Assembly: GCA_025449115.1 (NCBI GenBank)
Contig: JAHLKC010000010.1
Span: 62,001 to 126,000 of the forward strand
Length of the DNA: 64,000 bases
Direction of reading: 5' to 3'
Origin: Chytridium lagenaria
Lineage: Eukaryota > Chytridiomycota > Chytridiomycetes > Chytridiales > Chytridiaceae
Positions 10,450 to 22,092 of this stretch are shown in pieces. Position 1 is the stretch's first letter. Each line of letters starts with the position of its first letter. The notes below the pieces were generated by a model. That model did no database searches and was not told the origin of the DNA. It was given only the letters and a program-made list of their open reading frames with translations. The translations under genes and the position numbers were made by a program.

Positions 10450-13128
10450 TTAAGTCTTATCCACCCTGGGTGCATTTGCCATCAACCAGTCCGTCGCTTT
10501 CCCAGCATTATCTCCATACTCCAACAACGCTTTAACGCACCACGAGACGTGATATCCCATTCCCACCATATTCTCTGCCTGTGCTCTCCGGTTTGCATTG
10601 ACAGCGTCCGCTACGCAAAGATGGTACTGCATGACTTTGGGCTTGAACAGAACGGATTGTTTGAGGAGGGTTAAAGCATGCACGGCGGCTTCGTTGGCAT
10701 CCATCGGAGCTGACAAAAGATCCGTATTGGAGCTCGTAGCGCAGTACTGAACATGATAATATTAGCAAACACTAACAGCATTCCAAACCGACGAAGAACT
10801 GTACCTTATTCTTGCAATGCGCCTTTCCACACCCTGCCGTCAATTGCGCATGATACGCTCCCAAAAGCTTTGTCGCCAACTTTTGATTCCCCGGATCATG
10901 CCTCGCGCTCCAAAACGGTGAAAAGCACGACTTACACAATGCGAGCACATTTGAGAACTGATCCGACGGGATCGCAGAGCACTGCGAATTAGGGCATATC
11001 CTTGGATTCGGTTGATTCCGCCTCTGCACATCATGGAACTGTGCATGAAGTTTCACGTCTTTGAGTTGAACGTTTTGTTTGCATTTTGCGCATTGAATGG
11101 TTCGACCTCCACATTCGGATTCGTGTTCAGAAAAATTGCCGCCCAGAAGAAGGTCTTTGGAGGAACGAGAGGGTGGGCCAGCGCGGACGCGGAGGCGACA
11201 GAAACGACAGATGATGAGACGTTCGGGGCATTCGGTGCGACGGTGCTTGGCGATAAGTTCTGCGGTAAGTTCAAGACCGCAATCGCACTTAAAAGGGGTA
11301 TGCAGAAGCTGCATGTGTTTTTCCTTTTCAAAGAGATTCCCGACCTCGAATAATAATTTATTTAAAAATGCTTTGAATACAAAAGCATTCAAAAAACAAT
11401 TAAATAAATAGAAACATACCTTCCAGCATTCGGTACAATGCCAATGGTTTTTAATCTCGTCTTTTTTAAAAACATGCGGCCGGCCAGTGTCGCGGCACTG
11501 TTGGCAAACAGCATTATTTCTAAAACAAAACGCCTGGTGCATAGAGAATGTACGTTCGAGGATCCAAGTATAGCAATTATCGCATTGCTTAGTATTGGGT
11601 GCAGGGGGCTCCGTTATAGGTGTCGACGGTCCTTCCTGCTTTTCCTGAGGCGTCTCTGCACAGGTCTCCACTCGGAACTTGAATGATGTTGATGGCATGC
11701 AGCCTTTAACGGCAAAATAACTAAAAAATATATAATAAGTTAGTATTGACTAAGGATAAGAAAACAAAGGTCCTACATAAAAGGAGTTTCCGATGGATCA
11801 TCCATTATCACGAAATGAATAGTTGAAACACCTGAACTAACGTCCATATAATGATGGTCGCGTAAAGAGGGGGTCTCGTTTGTCAACGACACAAAAAGGT
11901 CCGCATCGCCGCCACTCTGCGGCTCTACTGTAACCTTCAGATTCCGAGCAGCTTCAGTGAAGCGCAGCTAAAGCAAAGTTAGACGTGATAGGGATTTAAA
12001 CCGCCAACCTTATACACTATTGTCTCGTTAACGACAACAATTCCAGTCCGTTCCAACGAGAGCTTCCCATCCGACCTATTATCAAGCTGAATAAGGGCAC
12101 TACTATCTACAGAATCTGCAGGTCCCTTATGCTTTTTCAAGACAGCATTTTCTGCAAGGCCAGAGTCTAAGGGAACAATATCCAGGTTGATATCTACGTC
12201 AATGCAGGTGCATGCCTTCGCGGGGAGGACTTCGGTTATAAGAAAATGGTTCTCTTGTGGAACGGATGAGTTTGACGTCCGATGCAAAACAGTCAGAGTC
12301 TCTCCTTCGGCAATGGTAGCGTAATTCTGTCTTAGATGGGCTTCAAGAGTCGCTCTAAGTAAACGGGTCAGCGAAGCCGCAGAAGAACATTAATCCTCAC
12401 CGGACGTCTGGTATCAAAAGATACGTGTCCTCCAAAGGCGCAAGTTTCAGGTACTCGCATTTTGGTAGAGACACTAATTTGACGGTTGCCGTAGGGACGT
12501 CTTCGACCTCATCCACATCCATCGATTCAGCACCAAGCAAACTGTTTGCTAAAGTATCGCCAACAGAGATGGTATCATCCTCCTCTACTGTAAACTCTCG
12601 CACAGAGCCAACAACTTTCAACCTGGACTGTGCAGCCACAACCTCAAATACCAACGGCGAGGGAAGAGGAGACGATCCGGCAAGGTTTAGAATCTCTTCT
12701 AAAACGGTGGGACTCATCTTCATCCTATCACCATTAAGGGAACGGTCCCTAACAACCTTTAACGTTCTTGACCTGTTCCATTTGAATAAGTAAGAAGATT
12801 TAATTGGAATGGAAGGGGATGTAGGAATGAATGAGTGGGTTGAGAATGCATCAATGGAATGCATGATGAAAGGAAGGAAAACCGACCATCGTGGAATAAT
12901 GGGCGGCGGAGGCGGGGCCGGTGCCCAAGAGATGGCGTGATGATCATCTCCTGTGGATACATCCTCCATGCTGCCGTCACTGTCGCTTGAGGACGTACTG
13001 GGTCTGCGCATAGGAGGAGCCATTTGCAAGTCCTGATTGTTGAGTATCTGGTTTTTAGTTGACAAATATTCAATTATGCCATGCAGCCAACCTACGACAA
13101 GAACGAGAGGAGGACGCGCGTCCACCAT
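10450..13128 (-). CDS. UFD1-like protein with TRAF-type/C2H2 zinc fingers, AZUL zinc finger and C-terminal UBA
   Basis: Likely ubiquitin/proteasome adaptor. The N-terminal part after a Pro-rich linker resembles UFD1 (SLNGDRMKMSPTVLEEIL, then LAPLEDTYLLIPDVRATLE and LITEVLPAKACTCIDVDINL). The middle holds Cys/His clusters: CDNCYTWILERTFSMHQAFC, HWHCTEC, CDCGLELTAELIAKHRRTEC and CAKCKQNVQLKDVKLH. Next is YHAQLTAGCGKAHCKNKYC plus an AA-x2-AL helix, a close look-alike of the AZUL domain of UBE3A. The last about 45 residues (ENMVGMGYHVSWCVKALLEY...ATDWLMAN) form a UBA. Introns with GT...AG occur near 13047-13095, 12770-12890 (weak GTCGGT donor), 11960-12005, 11700-11795, 11350-11420 and 10747-10804. 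Stop TAA at 10450-10452. Frames join without obvious indels. The UFD1 call is good; ligand specificity is inferred. Confidence 0.8.
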
Positions 13129-13642
13129 TTAGCACCTAAGATCGTCTGGAAAGAATTAAGTGGAGATGATACGCAATTGGACTGGATTAGGTGAGGTGCG
13201 ACCATTGATGTAGAACATACAGGACCTGCAGCAAGTTTTTACTTCAAAGGGAACAGATAATCCCCTATTTAGACGACGAATAATGACGCTTAGAACGGAC
13301 CACATATAACCATCTTTATTATACGTACGATTCCATACAAGCACGCTGTGTAAGTCTTAGATGGCGCTGACCTAAATCTAATGTTTCGGTCCATCAGAAG
13401 ATCCCGCACGGCACCACCGCCTTCACTATCAGCTATAGAGCATCTATCTCGCTTCCGATACTCTCACAATTATTAGTGACGCCGCCGGCACCTCCTGGCT
13501 GGCTCCAAGAGAAGGAATGATGGCGGCACAGGCCATTGCACAAAATTCAAAAATGCACCGAACTGAAAGGAAAAAGAAATATTTTTTTATTTTTTTTTCA
13601 GTTCATCAACCTTGAGCCTTCAGCAGACAACAAAAGGCCTCG
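13129..13642. promoter_or_regulatory. Divergent upstream region
   Basis: Lies between the start of the UFD1-like gene (-) and the zinc-finger factor (+). A T-rich stretch at about 13581-13600 precedes the plus-strand start. The small open frames here carry no recognisable motif. Confidence 0.35.
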
Positions 13643-13731
13643 ATGGGGGTCGACGATGGCGGCGCTTCGGCGTCCTCTTGTACGGCTGCTGGAAGTTCAA
13701 GGGGTAGGGCTGGTGATCTATTGAGACACCC

Positions 13732-13770
<39 letters not shown>

Positions 13771-16170
13771 TCTCTCTGATGACCAGCAGCACCATTATCA
13801 TCAACACCTTCATCATCACAACCCCCAACACCAATTTACTCATCACCAGCACGGACTCATAGCAGAGCAAATGGCAGCGCTTCTCCCGGAAAACACCGAG
13901 CAGGCCTTGGCTGCCCTGGAGGCAGCCATAGCAGCTGCACTTCCTGCAGAGTTTCAGGAGGCCTTGGAATCAGCATCCTTGGCCGCACCATCTCATCAGG
14001 AAGCCATGAATGGAATTGCTTCATCTTCACCCATACACCATATACCCCAGGACGTCATGAACGTTTCTTCCGATGCAGGTGCTGCAGCTGTAGCCGCCGC
14101 AGCCGCCGCAGCTATGGACGACCCTGCGTCTGCCTTGGTTCTTTCCCTAGCAGCAGCAGCAGCAGCAGCAGCAGCCGCACAAAATAGCATGGACGTTGGA
14201 TTACCGGAAGCCTTTTCGGACAACAGCTCTATGCCAGTAGACTCTGACGACGCAATGGCGGCGGCAACAGCAGCTTTGATTGCCGCAGTGACAGCAGCGG
14301 CAAATGACGGATCCCTAGTGCTTGACGTCAATCAGCTGATTGAGGCACAATCAGGTGTGCAGGGTCAGGCTATCGATGATGCCGTCACGGAGGCTTTTGA
14401 AGCTGTGGTAGCGGGCGAGTCCGGACAGGATCAGAACTTGATGGGTGGCGTGGTAGGGAGAGATGTCACAGTTCAGGATGCTGCCGTCCCGGCAATGACT
14501 TTGGGAATGGAGCTGGATTCTTCTACCCTCTCTTCGAAAATGGATATGGACATTAACGTATCTGCTGCGGCGTCAAACGCTCTTGACGAACAAGCGGCAG
14601 CTGACGCAGCCGCTTTGGAATCCCTGGCTGCTACCATTGCCGAGCAGCCTTTGGCAGACCTTTTGGCAATTAATCCGGATGCTCTGGCTAGTGTTGTTGC
14701 CTCTGCGTTAAGTAAGTAGAGTCATGGATCTGTTTTGCTTGCACTGAAATATCTAACCATCACTGAAATTGTAATAGGTGGTGGTGCTGGGGGTAACCAA
14801 GCCACTCTGGATCTGTTATCATCTCTTTTCGCAACAACACTAGCGGACAATAATTTAATACCAGAGTTGCAGCCCGAAGTCAAAGAAAAGCGGAAGGAAA
14901 AACGGAAATCTGAAGATGATGACCGACCCGCTCCTACCACCTCTAAGAAATCAAAAAAGAATGCCGCACCCACGAAAACCAAACTTGCCCTCCCTCCTCT
15001 GATGCCAGCACCACCAGCACAGCACTCAGAATCATACGTATCCTTCCCTAGGCCCACGACTTATCCTACCGCCAGAATCATCATGCCACTTGTCCCTGCA
15101 GAGTATACGCACCCGAAAAAGCGCCGCCTCTCAATAAAGGCCTCTACACAAGAATCCACCTCCGTGTTTGCCGCAAGCTCTTCATCTGCTACAGCGTCTG
15201 CAGCGGCTGCGGCTGCAGCGGCTGCAGCCTCCGCCGCCGCTGCTGGAGTCACTGTTGCTCAACCTGCCTTGTTGCTTGCGCATCCGCTGATCGCAAACTC
15301 TACTTCCTCCTCGTCTGATACTTCGACCTCTGACAATCAAGGGGAGAATAGTCGAGATACACCTACTATTGCGACACCGCCTCGTACACCTTCAGGAGGT
15401 GACGCAAATGCGGTAGTTATGCAACAACTAAGTATAGACGGGTCGGGTGATGAGGATGGAGAAGATTCGAGAGGAAAATACAAATGTGAATTATGCCCTC
15501 GGACTTTCTCGAGACTGTACAATTTAAACAGTCATGTAAAAACTCATTCTGATCAGAGACCATTTGAATGCAAACACTGTGATCAGCGATTTGCGAGGTA
15601 AGATTGTTAGACTGTATTTGATTTTTTGAGCGTAGGCTGAGCATATATCTCATATTGACATGTTTTTCCCATAGAAAACATGATCTGAACCGACATATGA
15701 AACGGCATTCTAATGAGAAACCACATTGTTGCAATGTGTCGGAAAACGTTTGCGAGGTAATATCTCAATTCTACTCTCTTTTAGTAAAGACCCAAAGCTG
15801 ACATTGTTTCTTTAAGACGGGATGCTCTCAGCGTCACATAAACATGGATCCCGAAGGTCGCAAAATGTATTGCCTTCCTGAAGGAACCGTTGCATCTAAG
15901 GAGGCACGCAATGGTGAGGATAAAGAAGGAAAATCGGAGCAACACCCATCCACGGATGAGGGGGAAATATCAGAGAGTACGTTGCAGCTTGCGACAACAG
16001 CATTGCTGCAACATTTGGAAGCAAACCTTGGGTCAACATCCGTGTTTTCGGACGAGAACGATGAGCCTAATGCAGCTCAGATGGCTGCAGCTTTGGCTGC
16101 TGTTCATGCTGCTGTTGCCGCATCGGGATTCGATTCGTTTGAAAACAAGGACGATTCGTTGGCGACATAG
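13643..16170 (+). CDS. Ala/Ser-rich C2H2 zinc-finger transcription factor (CRZ1-like finger array)
   Basis: Probable DNA-binding regulator. Exon 1 (from 13643 to about 14714) encodes poly-Ser from an ATC repeat, His/Gln-rich stretches and several poly-Ala blocks. Exon 2 (from about 14779) has a basic patch (KRKEKRKSEDDDRP, SKKSKK) that could be an NLS, then fingers CELCPRTFSRLYNLNSH and CKHCDQRFARKHDLNRH with TGEKP-like linkers (KTHSDQRPFE). The finger order and the linker resemble fungal CRZ1, a calcineurin target; this is resemblance only. A third finger (RKTFARRDALSRH) is visible only if frames change near 15738 and 15832, and its last His is not evident. The acidic, Ala-rich C-terminal segment (15844-16170) may be an activation region. 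Exact splicing of the last three exons is uncertain. Confidence 0.75.
13733..13771 (+). repeat. (ATC)n trinucleotide microsatellite coding poly-Ser
   Basis: About twelve tandem ATC units inside exon 1 of the zinc-finger factor, read as TCA/TCT codons and giving a run of Ser. Likely length-polymorphic without breaking the frame. Confidence 0.85.
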
Positions 16171-16686
16171 CAACGGTTCTCGGGATTTCGAGACAATATC
16201 ACACGTTCGAAATTCAAAAGTCAACCTTACATGGTCTCGCATTGGATTTGTTGAAAGTTCACTCGCGAAGCTATGTTTAAACCCTGCATTTCTTTAGAGA
16301 TTCTTAGTTTTTCTGCCAAATCCATTCATCTTGTTTGAGTCGTACGCATGGTTAAAGCACATTTAACTTCTGCTCGACAAGTTACGTTGTAGCATTCATC
16401 GTTTAACCCTCAGCCTGTCACCCCAATCCGACATTTATTGTATAAGTTATTCACTCCCGTCCGCACATTTTCACTTTAGCGGGGGCCCTTGTCTTTGTTT
16501 CATCAATCACTGTTGTCGCTAAACTTACTCTGTCGTTCTTTTTTTTTATGTAAACGTATGCCAATGCGCTCATGTTATCTGATGGCCCAGACAGCTCCGA
16601 CATTCCCAACGGGTTGTCATGATATCAGTTGAAAAAGTGCCTTTGCCTTTTTTTTTTCGCCTTCCTTGCTGGACTGTGATATCGAG
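16171..16686. other. Intergenic: 3' flank of zinc-finger gene and SUA5 promoter
   Basis: No supported gene. T-rich blocks around 16539-16546 and 16650-16658 precede the SUA5 start at 16687. Confidence 0.35.
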
Positions 16687-17907
16687 ATGGCCACGACGAA
16701 TGGCCCCTTGGAGCCCCAAACAAAGATGCGGACAGAGGTCCTCAAGATTGATCCTGCATCGTTTCCCTACCCTGCTCTCACCAGCCTCGATGATCCTCAC
16801 ATCCCTCCCTTCCATCTACATGACACACCTCCAACCCCTACTTACGACCAAGATCTCTTAAACCTTCAACGAGCTGCCACGGCTCTCCGCAGCGAAAACC
16901 ACCCAACTCCTATCGCTTTCCCTACTGAAACAGTCTATGGTCTTGGCGCCAACGCCACCTCTGACCTATGCATCCGTTCCATCTTCCACGTCAAAGGCAG
17001 ACCCTCAGACAACCCGCTTATTGTCCACATATCATCCCTCGACATGCTCAAAACCCTTCTTCCAGACGGATACACACTTCCAAGCATATACCGTCCTATA
17101 TTAGAACATCATTGGCCGGGTCCTCTCACCATTTTATTACCAAGAGGTCCATCTATCCCTGCATCAGTAACAGCAGGTCACCCGACAGTTGCGATCCGAA
17201 TGCCCTCAAGTCCTATCGCAAGAGCATTGATAGACCAATGCGGATTCCCCATTGCCGCACCCTCCGCCAACACGTCAGGTCGTCCATCACCAACAGTTGC
17301 CGATCACGTCCTCCAAGATCTTAACGGAAAAGTCCCCATTATTTTAGATGGGGGAGAAGCGGATGGCGGTGTTGAATCAACTGTTCTGGATGGACTGTCG
17401 ACACCGCCTGCGATATTACGACCTGGAGGCGTGACGGTGGAACAGTTGAGGGTGTTCCCTGGGATGGAGGGTGTGAGGGTGTATAAGAAAGATTTTGTGG
17501 ATTCAGGAATGGAAGCAGCGCCTGTGACGCCTGGAATGAAGTACCGGCACTATAGTCCACGGATGGAGGTTGTGTTGTTTGAATGTGGTGGGCAGGCGGA
17601 TAGAATGCATGCGGCGGTGACTGCGGAAGCAGGGAAGATGTTAAGTGGTGCGCCTTCGGGTTCGAAAATTGGGGTGATGAGGACGACGAGGGATACTGTG
17701 AATGAGGGAAGGGAGGATTGGGTTGAGATCTATCTTGGGGACGCGCGGGATCCAGCGACGGTGGCACATAATCTGTTTTCGGGCTTGCGGAGGTTGGAGG
17801 AAGTGGGTGTGGTGGCAATATTGGTCGAGGGGATTGAGGAGGAGAGGGAGGGTTTGGCGGTGATGAATCGACTGAGAAAGGCGGCGAGTAGGATTATTGT
17901 TGTATAG
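16687..17907 (+). CDS. SUA5: Threonylcarbamoyl-AMP synthase (Sua5/YrdC family)
   Basis: Makes L-threonylcarbamoyl-AMP from Thr, bicarbonate and ATP, the first step of t6A37 tRNA modification. A single uninterrupted exon encodes 406 aa from ATG 16687 (an upstream in-frame extension has no ATG). The YrdC-like core shows PTETVYGLGANAT, KGRPSDNPLIVHI, WPGPLTILLPRG, VAIRMPSSPIARALI, APSANTSGRPSPT and STVLDG. A C-terminal Sua5 domain follows a linker with PGMKYRHYSPRMEVVLF, the usual two-domain eukaryotic and archaeal layout. There is no frame break in 1.2 kb, unlike neighbouring genes. The product may act in both cytoplasm and mitochondria; no clear targeting peptide is visible. Confidence 0.95.
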   Translation: MATTNGPLEPQTKMRTEVLKIDPASFPYPALTSLDDPHIPPFHLHDTPPTPTYDQDLLNLQRAATALRSENHPTPIAFPTETVYGLGANATSDLCIRSIFHVKGRPSDNPLIVHISSLDMLKTLLPDGYTLPSIYRPILEHHWPGPLTILLPRGPSIPASVTAGHPTVAIRMPSSPIARALIDQCGFPIAAPSANTSGRPSPTVADHVLQDLNGKVPIILDGGEADGGVESTVLDGLSTPPAILRPGGVTVEQLRVFPGMEGVRVYKKDFVDSGMEAAPVTPGMKYRHYSPRMEVVLFECGGQADRMHAAVTAEAGKMLSGAPSGSKIGVMRTTRDTVNEGREDWVEIYLGDARDPATVAHNLFSGLRRLEEVGVVAILVEGIEEEREGLAVMNRLRKAASRIIVV

Positions 17908-18315
17908 AGATTCTTCAAAATTAAAAGGAAAAGCGGCTATAACCTTCTGGTTTTCAGTACTTCCAAAAAACTTATCATCGCCGTGTGCAATGAACTCCAA
18001 ATGATTTAGGTAGTAAAAAATAATGCGTAACAACTTTTATTGATAAACTCTACAAACGGTATAGCAAAGAAACAAGGATAAGTTTTACAATGGACGAAGA
18101 TGGGCGGGATGAAAATAATACACAGATAGAAAGAGAAGAATCAAAAGATAAAGGTTCAGAACAAAATGGTTTGATCAACCTGTGCAAGGATCCCGAAGGA
18201 ATAAAACAAAAATGCTTCACTTATAATAAAGTGAGACGCTTTGATATCAAAACAAAAATGGTCTTATTATTTACCATGACTCTGCAAATTGTCAGCAAGC
18301 TCATGCTCTACAATA
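17908..18315. other. Convergent 3' region
   Basis: AT-rich spacer between the SUA5 stop and the stop of the CCDC6-like gene on the other strand. The 80-codon open frame at 18090-18332 (+) has Lys/Glu-rich composition but no motif and overlaps the other gene's 3' end, so it is not called. Confidence 0.35.
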
Positions 18316-20078
18316 TCAAACTCCCCTCGTAGAAGACACTGAGCGCGACTTATTATGAGGATCTGCAAATGTTAGATCTCAGAGTAATCGATCAAACCCA
18401 GAACTCACCACTGTTACGGGGCCAATTCCCAAGTTCATGCTGACTTCCAACCAAAGACCCTCTACTTCTCCTCTCTAAAGATCCAATCGTCGCCACCCCA
18501 GTTCCATAAGGCCTCGTCGAAAAATCCCCAGTAAGCGCAGGACTTCCAGGCATGACAAGCTGTGGAAGAATAGCGGTCGGGTATGCCTGGTCCAACTGAT
18601 CAACAGGAAGCCCTTGCTTGAGCCTAAGTTCAACTAACTCAGTACGACACTTCTGGTAGACATCTCTGGCAGAAAGTGCGTTGTCCTCGTAATCCTTCTC
18701 CAAATCATGCATTCTCATTTTAAGCGCGTTAACCTCTGCCCTCATGACCTCAATAATACCAGGCGAGATGGTGGGAGAGGGCGGATAGTCCGACGACGGC
18801 GGAGTGTGGACGGGATATTTTTTTTATAAGCGAAAAAAGCTACGCCATAATAGAAGAAAGGAACATAGAGAACACAAAACTCACGCAGGAGATGCAGCGG
18901 CCGAGTTTGATGCCGGCTGCGATTGACGAAGGATTTCCAGCTGTCTTTGAAGCCGGTTCACAATAAACTCCTGTTCCTGCTCCAATGCCTGCTCCATCTC
19001 AATTTTCTCTCTCTGCAATTGCGAAAGTTCCTCTGGAGCGCGTTGTGATCTGCTCCTCTTCCTAATTCAATAGGTCAGTTCGAGTTATTTTTTACTATTT
19101 CTCACCTGCTCGACCTTCATCAGAAGCTCGCCCTTTTCCTTTTTCCTGGGTAGGATGTCAAAATACACATTCAAAGATACGATTGTATGCAAGAGCCAAA
19201 TTACTTACAAATTGTTTATACGCTGCATCAGACGGTTGGTGATAAACTCCTCCTCTCTTCAGCTTCAGCTTGCCATTGTGACGGCCTGCTTCTTCAGCCC
19301 TTGGTTTTCCGCGCTTTAATTAAAGTGTTAACCACAACAGTCCAACTTTGCTGAGCTTAAGAATTGAGAAGAGGAAGGCGGAAATCCGAGTCTCACCGAA
19401 GGATATTAACATGCCCGCATTCCATCTCCAATTCAAACATCAACTTCTTGTTCTTTGCGTGTTGCAGCAACAGCCTCTCCCGAAGTTCCTTCACCAATGC
19501 CTTTAATGTTTCCGCTGAGTCAGAGGCCAATGCATCATCAATGCTCTTAAATATGGGATCAACAGATATGGACGCATTGTCAATAGGTAACCTTTGACGT
19601 ACAAATATTAGCTTTCAGCGCTTATCGACCGGATTCTCTTACCCATCCTTCCCAATCTCAACGCCTTGACGTTACTTTCAAAGCCCTCTGCCCTCTGCTT
19701 CTGCTCCGACGAGCTTGGCTAATGACTTTTGAATAACCTCCTTCTCTTTGGCGGCCTTGTTGATAATAGGGTGGGGAGGTTAGCATCACGAAAGTGAAGA
19801 GGAGCAGGCATCTTTTGTTCTCGTCAACAACCAATGCATCACCATCTCTCCCAAAATGGGCACGTTACATTCTTTACAATAAGAATGAACGCATCGCCAT
19901 GCAATGCTGCACCGTGGAGGTCATGTGAACTGAGAGCCCTTACGGTACCATAACGCTGAAATAGAGTGAGACTCACCTCAAGCACAGACGCCTCAAGTCG
20001 AGTTATCTCATCGGCCATCCCGTCAACCTGGCTCTTGAGTCTCGACTCAGTTGTGGGCGAAACTGAGGGGTCGGCCAT
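18316..20078 (-). CDS. CCDC6-like coiled-coil protein
   Basis: Multi-exon coiled-coil protein of the CCDC6 (DUF2046) type. Start ATG at 20076-20078 (MADPSVSPTTESRLK). Successive exons on the minus strand encode heptad-rich blocks: MADEITRLEASVLE; KEKEVIQKSLAKLVG; SAETLKALVKELRERLLL with KNKKLMFELEMECGHV; then LQREKIEMEQALEQEQEFIV followed by NRLQRQLEIL, which closely resembles the CCDC6 core. The large last-but-one exon (around 18400-18800) carries SPTISPG, a further coiled coil (VNALKMRMHDLEKDYEDN) and a Ser/Gly/Pro-rich tail. The final exon ends STRGV with TGA at 18316-18318. One frame change appears needed near 19690. Function unknown in fungi; probably a scaffold. Confidence 0.68.
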
Positions 20079-20178
20079 TATGGCGTTGTTGTTGTGTTGG
20101 AATGAAGGGAAAGCAAGCACAAAAAATTTAAGGGGAGGATAAGATACTATTTATCTGCGAGATTGTTACTTAGGTAAA
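20079..20178. promoter_or_regulatory. 100-bp divergent promoter, CCDC6-like / DNA glycosylase
   Basis: Only 100 bases separate the two divergent start codons, so the genes probably share one promoter region. No specific element is recognised. Confidence 0.45.
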
Positions 20179-21162
20179 ATGCTTTCTTTCAATGGGTCCC
20201 TCTCGCGGTTTGCCAACAATGACACGACTGAAGCAGCCGTCACCCCAGTGAAGCCCTCTTCATCCTCTCGCACTCTGCGCAGATCACCTAGAAGACACCA
20301 GCCTTCATCGATTGTAAAAGAGAGTCTGATTCTTCAGAGGAGGAGGCGCAACACAAAAAGCGAAAGAGACCAAATGGAGACGGTGCTATCTCATCGGCAA
20401 GAAAGGTGAAGGCCAAGGCAAAGAGTTTAGGATATGCACATCCAGATACGTACGCGCATTTAAATACCATACAGGATTGTCTTGCTTCCAAACTTGCTGG
20501 TCGTCTTCATTGGTATTAACCCTGGTATACAAACAGCGTTAACGGGGCATGCGTACGCCTTTTTCTCAATTCTGCAATCTAACATATGTAGCTATGCTGG
20601 CCCATCCAACCTCTTCTGGCCTTTGCTTCATTCATCCGGTCTGACCCCTGATATGAAGCTTAACTGCACCTACGATGAACATCTCCCAGCAATGTATCGA
20701 CTTGGGACAACAAATCTTGTTAAGAGACCCACAAGACAGGTATTTCAATATATCTTACGCCAACCAATTCTTTAGTCATCCGAACTTTCCAAACAAGAGA
20801 TGGAGGAGTCTTCGCCTATCCTCGAAGCGAAAATCTTTGAATATCGACCTGAAGCCGTCTGTTTTGTTGGTAAAGGCATATGGGAAGCTGTGTACCGCGT
20901 CAAGACTGGAATGAAGGCGCTGCCCAAGGACTTTAAGTTTGGCTGGCAGTCTTTACGGCTTGGGATTCAATCCAACGAGGATGAAGAAGGCGTAGAAGTG
21001 TGGGGAGGCGCACGTGTATTTGTTACCCCTAGCACGAGTGGTTTGGTGGCAGGATACACTCGGGAATTCAAGCATCAGATATTTAAGGAGCTCGGGGATT
21101 GGGTGAATGCACGTCGGCAAGAATTAGGAGAAACTGTTCCTTTAAAACCGCATCCAACATGA
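20179..21162 (+). CDS. Mismatch-specific thymine/uracil-DNA glycosylase (TDG/Mug/Thp1 family)
   Basis: Base-excision repair enzyme removing U or T from G mismatches. A basic Ser-rich N-terminus (SSRTLRRSPRRHQ, KKRKRPNGDG) precedes the catalytic domain: NLLVVFIGINPG (active-site GINPG), YAGPSNLFWPLLHSSGLTP, TNLVKRPTRQ and FVTPSTSGLVAGY, which corresponds to the MPSSSA-type loop. The end is KPHPT with TGA at 21162. Introns: about 20548-20590 (GTACGC...ATGTAG) and about 20737-20775. Frame breaks at 20316-20319 (A run) and 20486-20487 (TT) split the N-terminal exon; the conserved reading APNLL before the GINPG block is restored in the adjacent frame. The family call is strong; mutational status is uncertain. 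Confidence 0.87.
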
Positions 21163-21265
21163 ATACTTTATCCATACCTCTTTTGAAGCATTACCTCGTG
21201 TCTTGTTTTATTGAAACTGTGATCCTGTTGGATTTTATACAACTCAGGCGATCCATCGCCATAAT

Positions 21266-21608
21266 TCAAATTGAATCACACCTTCTAGCAACATGTGACC
21301 ACACTCCCGCCAAATCCGAAAGCGACTGACTAGCCGTCTCAAAATCACCCAAAAGCTTTGACGTATCTGAAAATGACAATCGAGCTTCCTTGATAGCCTT
21401 GCAACCTCCCAGACCCAATAAAAGTGCTCCAGGCCACGTTCCGCTTGGGTTTTAAGGGAGCTGGATATATTATTTCGACCTCTTTGCCGATGATATGTAC
21501 GAGCTTGGATGCGGCGATGGAGCACGTCTGGATAAATTCCATGCAAGCCAGAAGAAATGAGAGGTCGCTTCCTTGAACCGAGAATGAGTTTCTACCTGAG
21601 CTCGCCAT
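21266..21608 (-). CDS. Small unknown protein
   Basis: Starts MASSGRNSFSVQGSD at 21606-21608, followed by a helical, mildly hydrophobic stretch (LSFLLACMEFIQTCSIAASK). Downstream the most protein-like sequence (GCKAIKEARLSFSDTSKLLG, then DFETASQSLSDLAGVWSHV) is one frame over, ending with TGA at 21266-21268. The two halves meet at the TT of 21440-21441. This would give about 113 residues, all helical. I do not recognise a family. Its 3' end is about 100 bases from the end of the glycosylase gene (convergent). Confidence 0.4.
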
Positions 21609-22092
21609 GTTTGGTACTATGTTATCACAGCAATTGCCTGAATCATGCGCTTCCAGTGTAATTTAAGGATAGTGCTGTGAAGGTAAGTTGCAACTTCACA
21701 AGCAGATACGATGGCAAGTCCATATTCAATTGATCCAATCCACCGAACGAGAATCTCGCCATTTGACCCAAAGAGCATATTCTCGCTGGGAATGGCAGAT
21801 ATGGAGGCCGATATCTTGATCGATATTTACAAACTCAACGTCTTGCATTCACGATCTGTAATAATGACTCTGGTGATCCTCGGACAAATGCCCTTGAGTC
21901 TACTCTCCCATGAAGGTGTTTCCGATTGAGAACGTATAATTGCAGTTCGAGCGAAAGGGTTGACGACGACCGGGTGGATGATGAGCACATATTTTAATTA
22001 GGGGAGGTCATCAGCTCGGGGGAGGAAACTGGTTTATTTCCGTTCAATATAACATCTTGCAATGCAAACAGCAAATAGCAAATGGTAACCTA
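21609..22092. other. Intergenic region
   Basis: Upstream flank of the small minus-strand gene and 3' flank of the next one. A 72-codon plus-strand frame at 21711-21929 (MASPYSIDPIHRTRISPF) has an ATG but no similarity I can recognise, so it is left uncalled. Confidence 0.3.
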
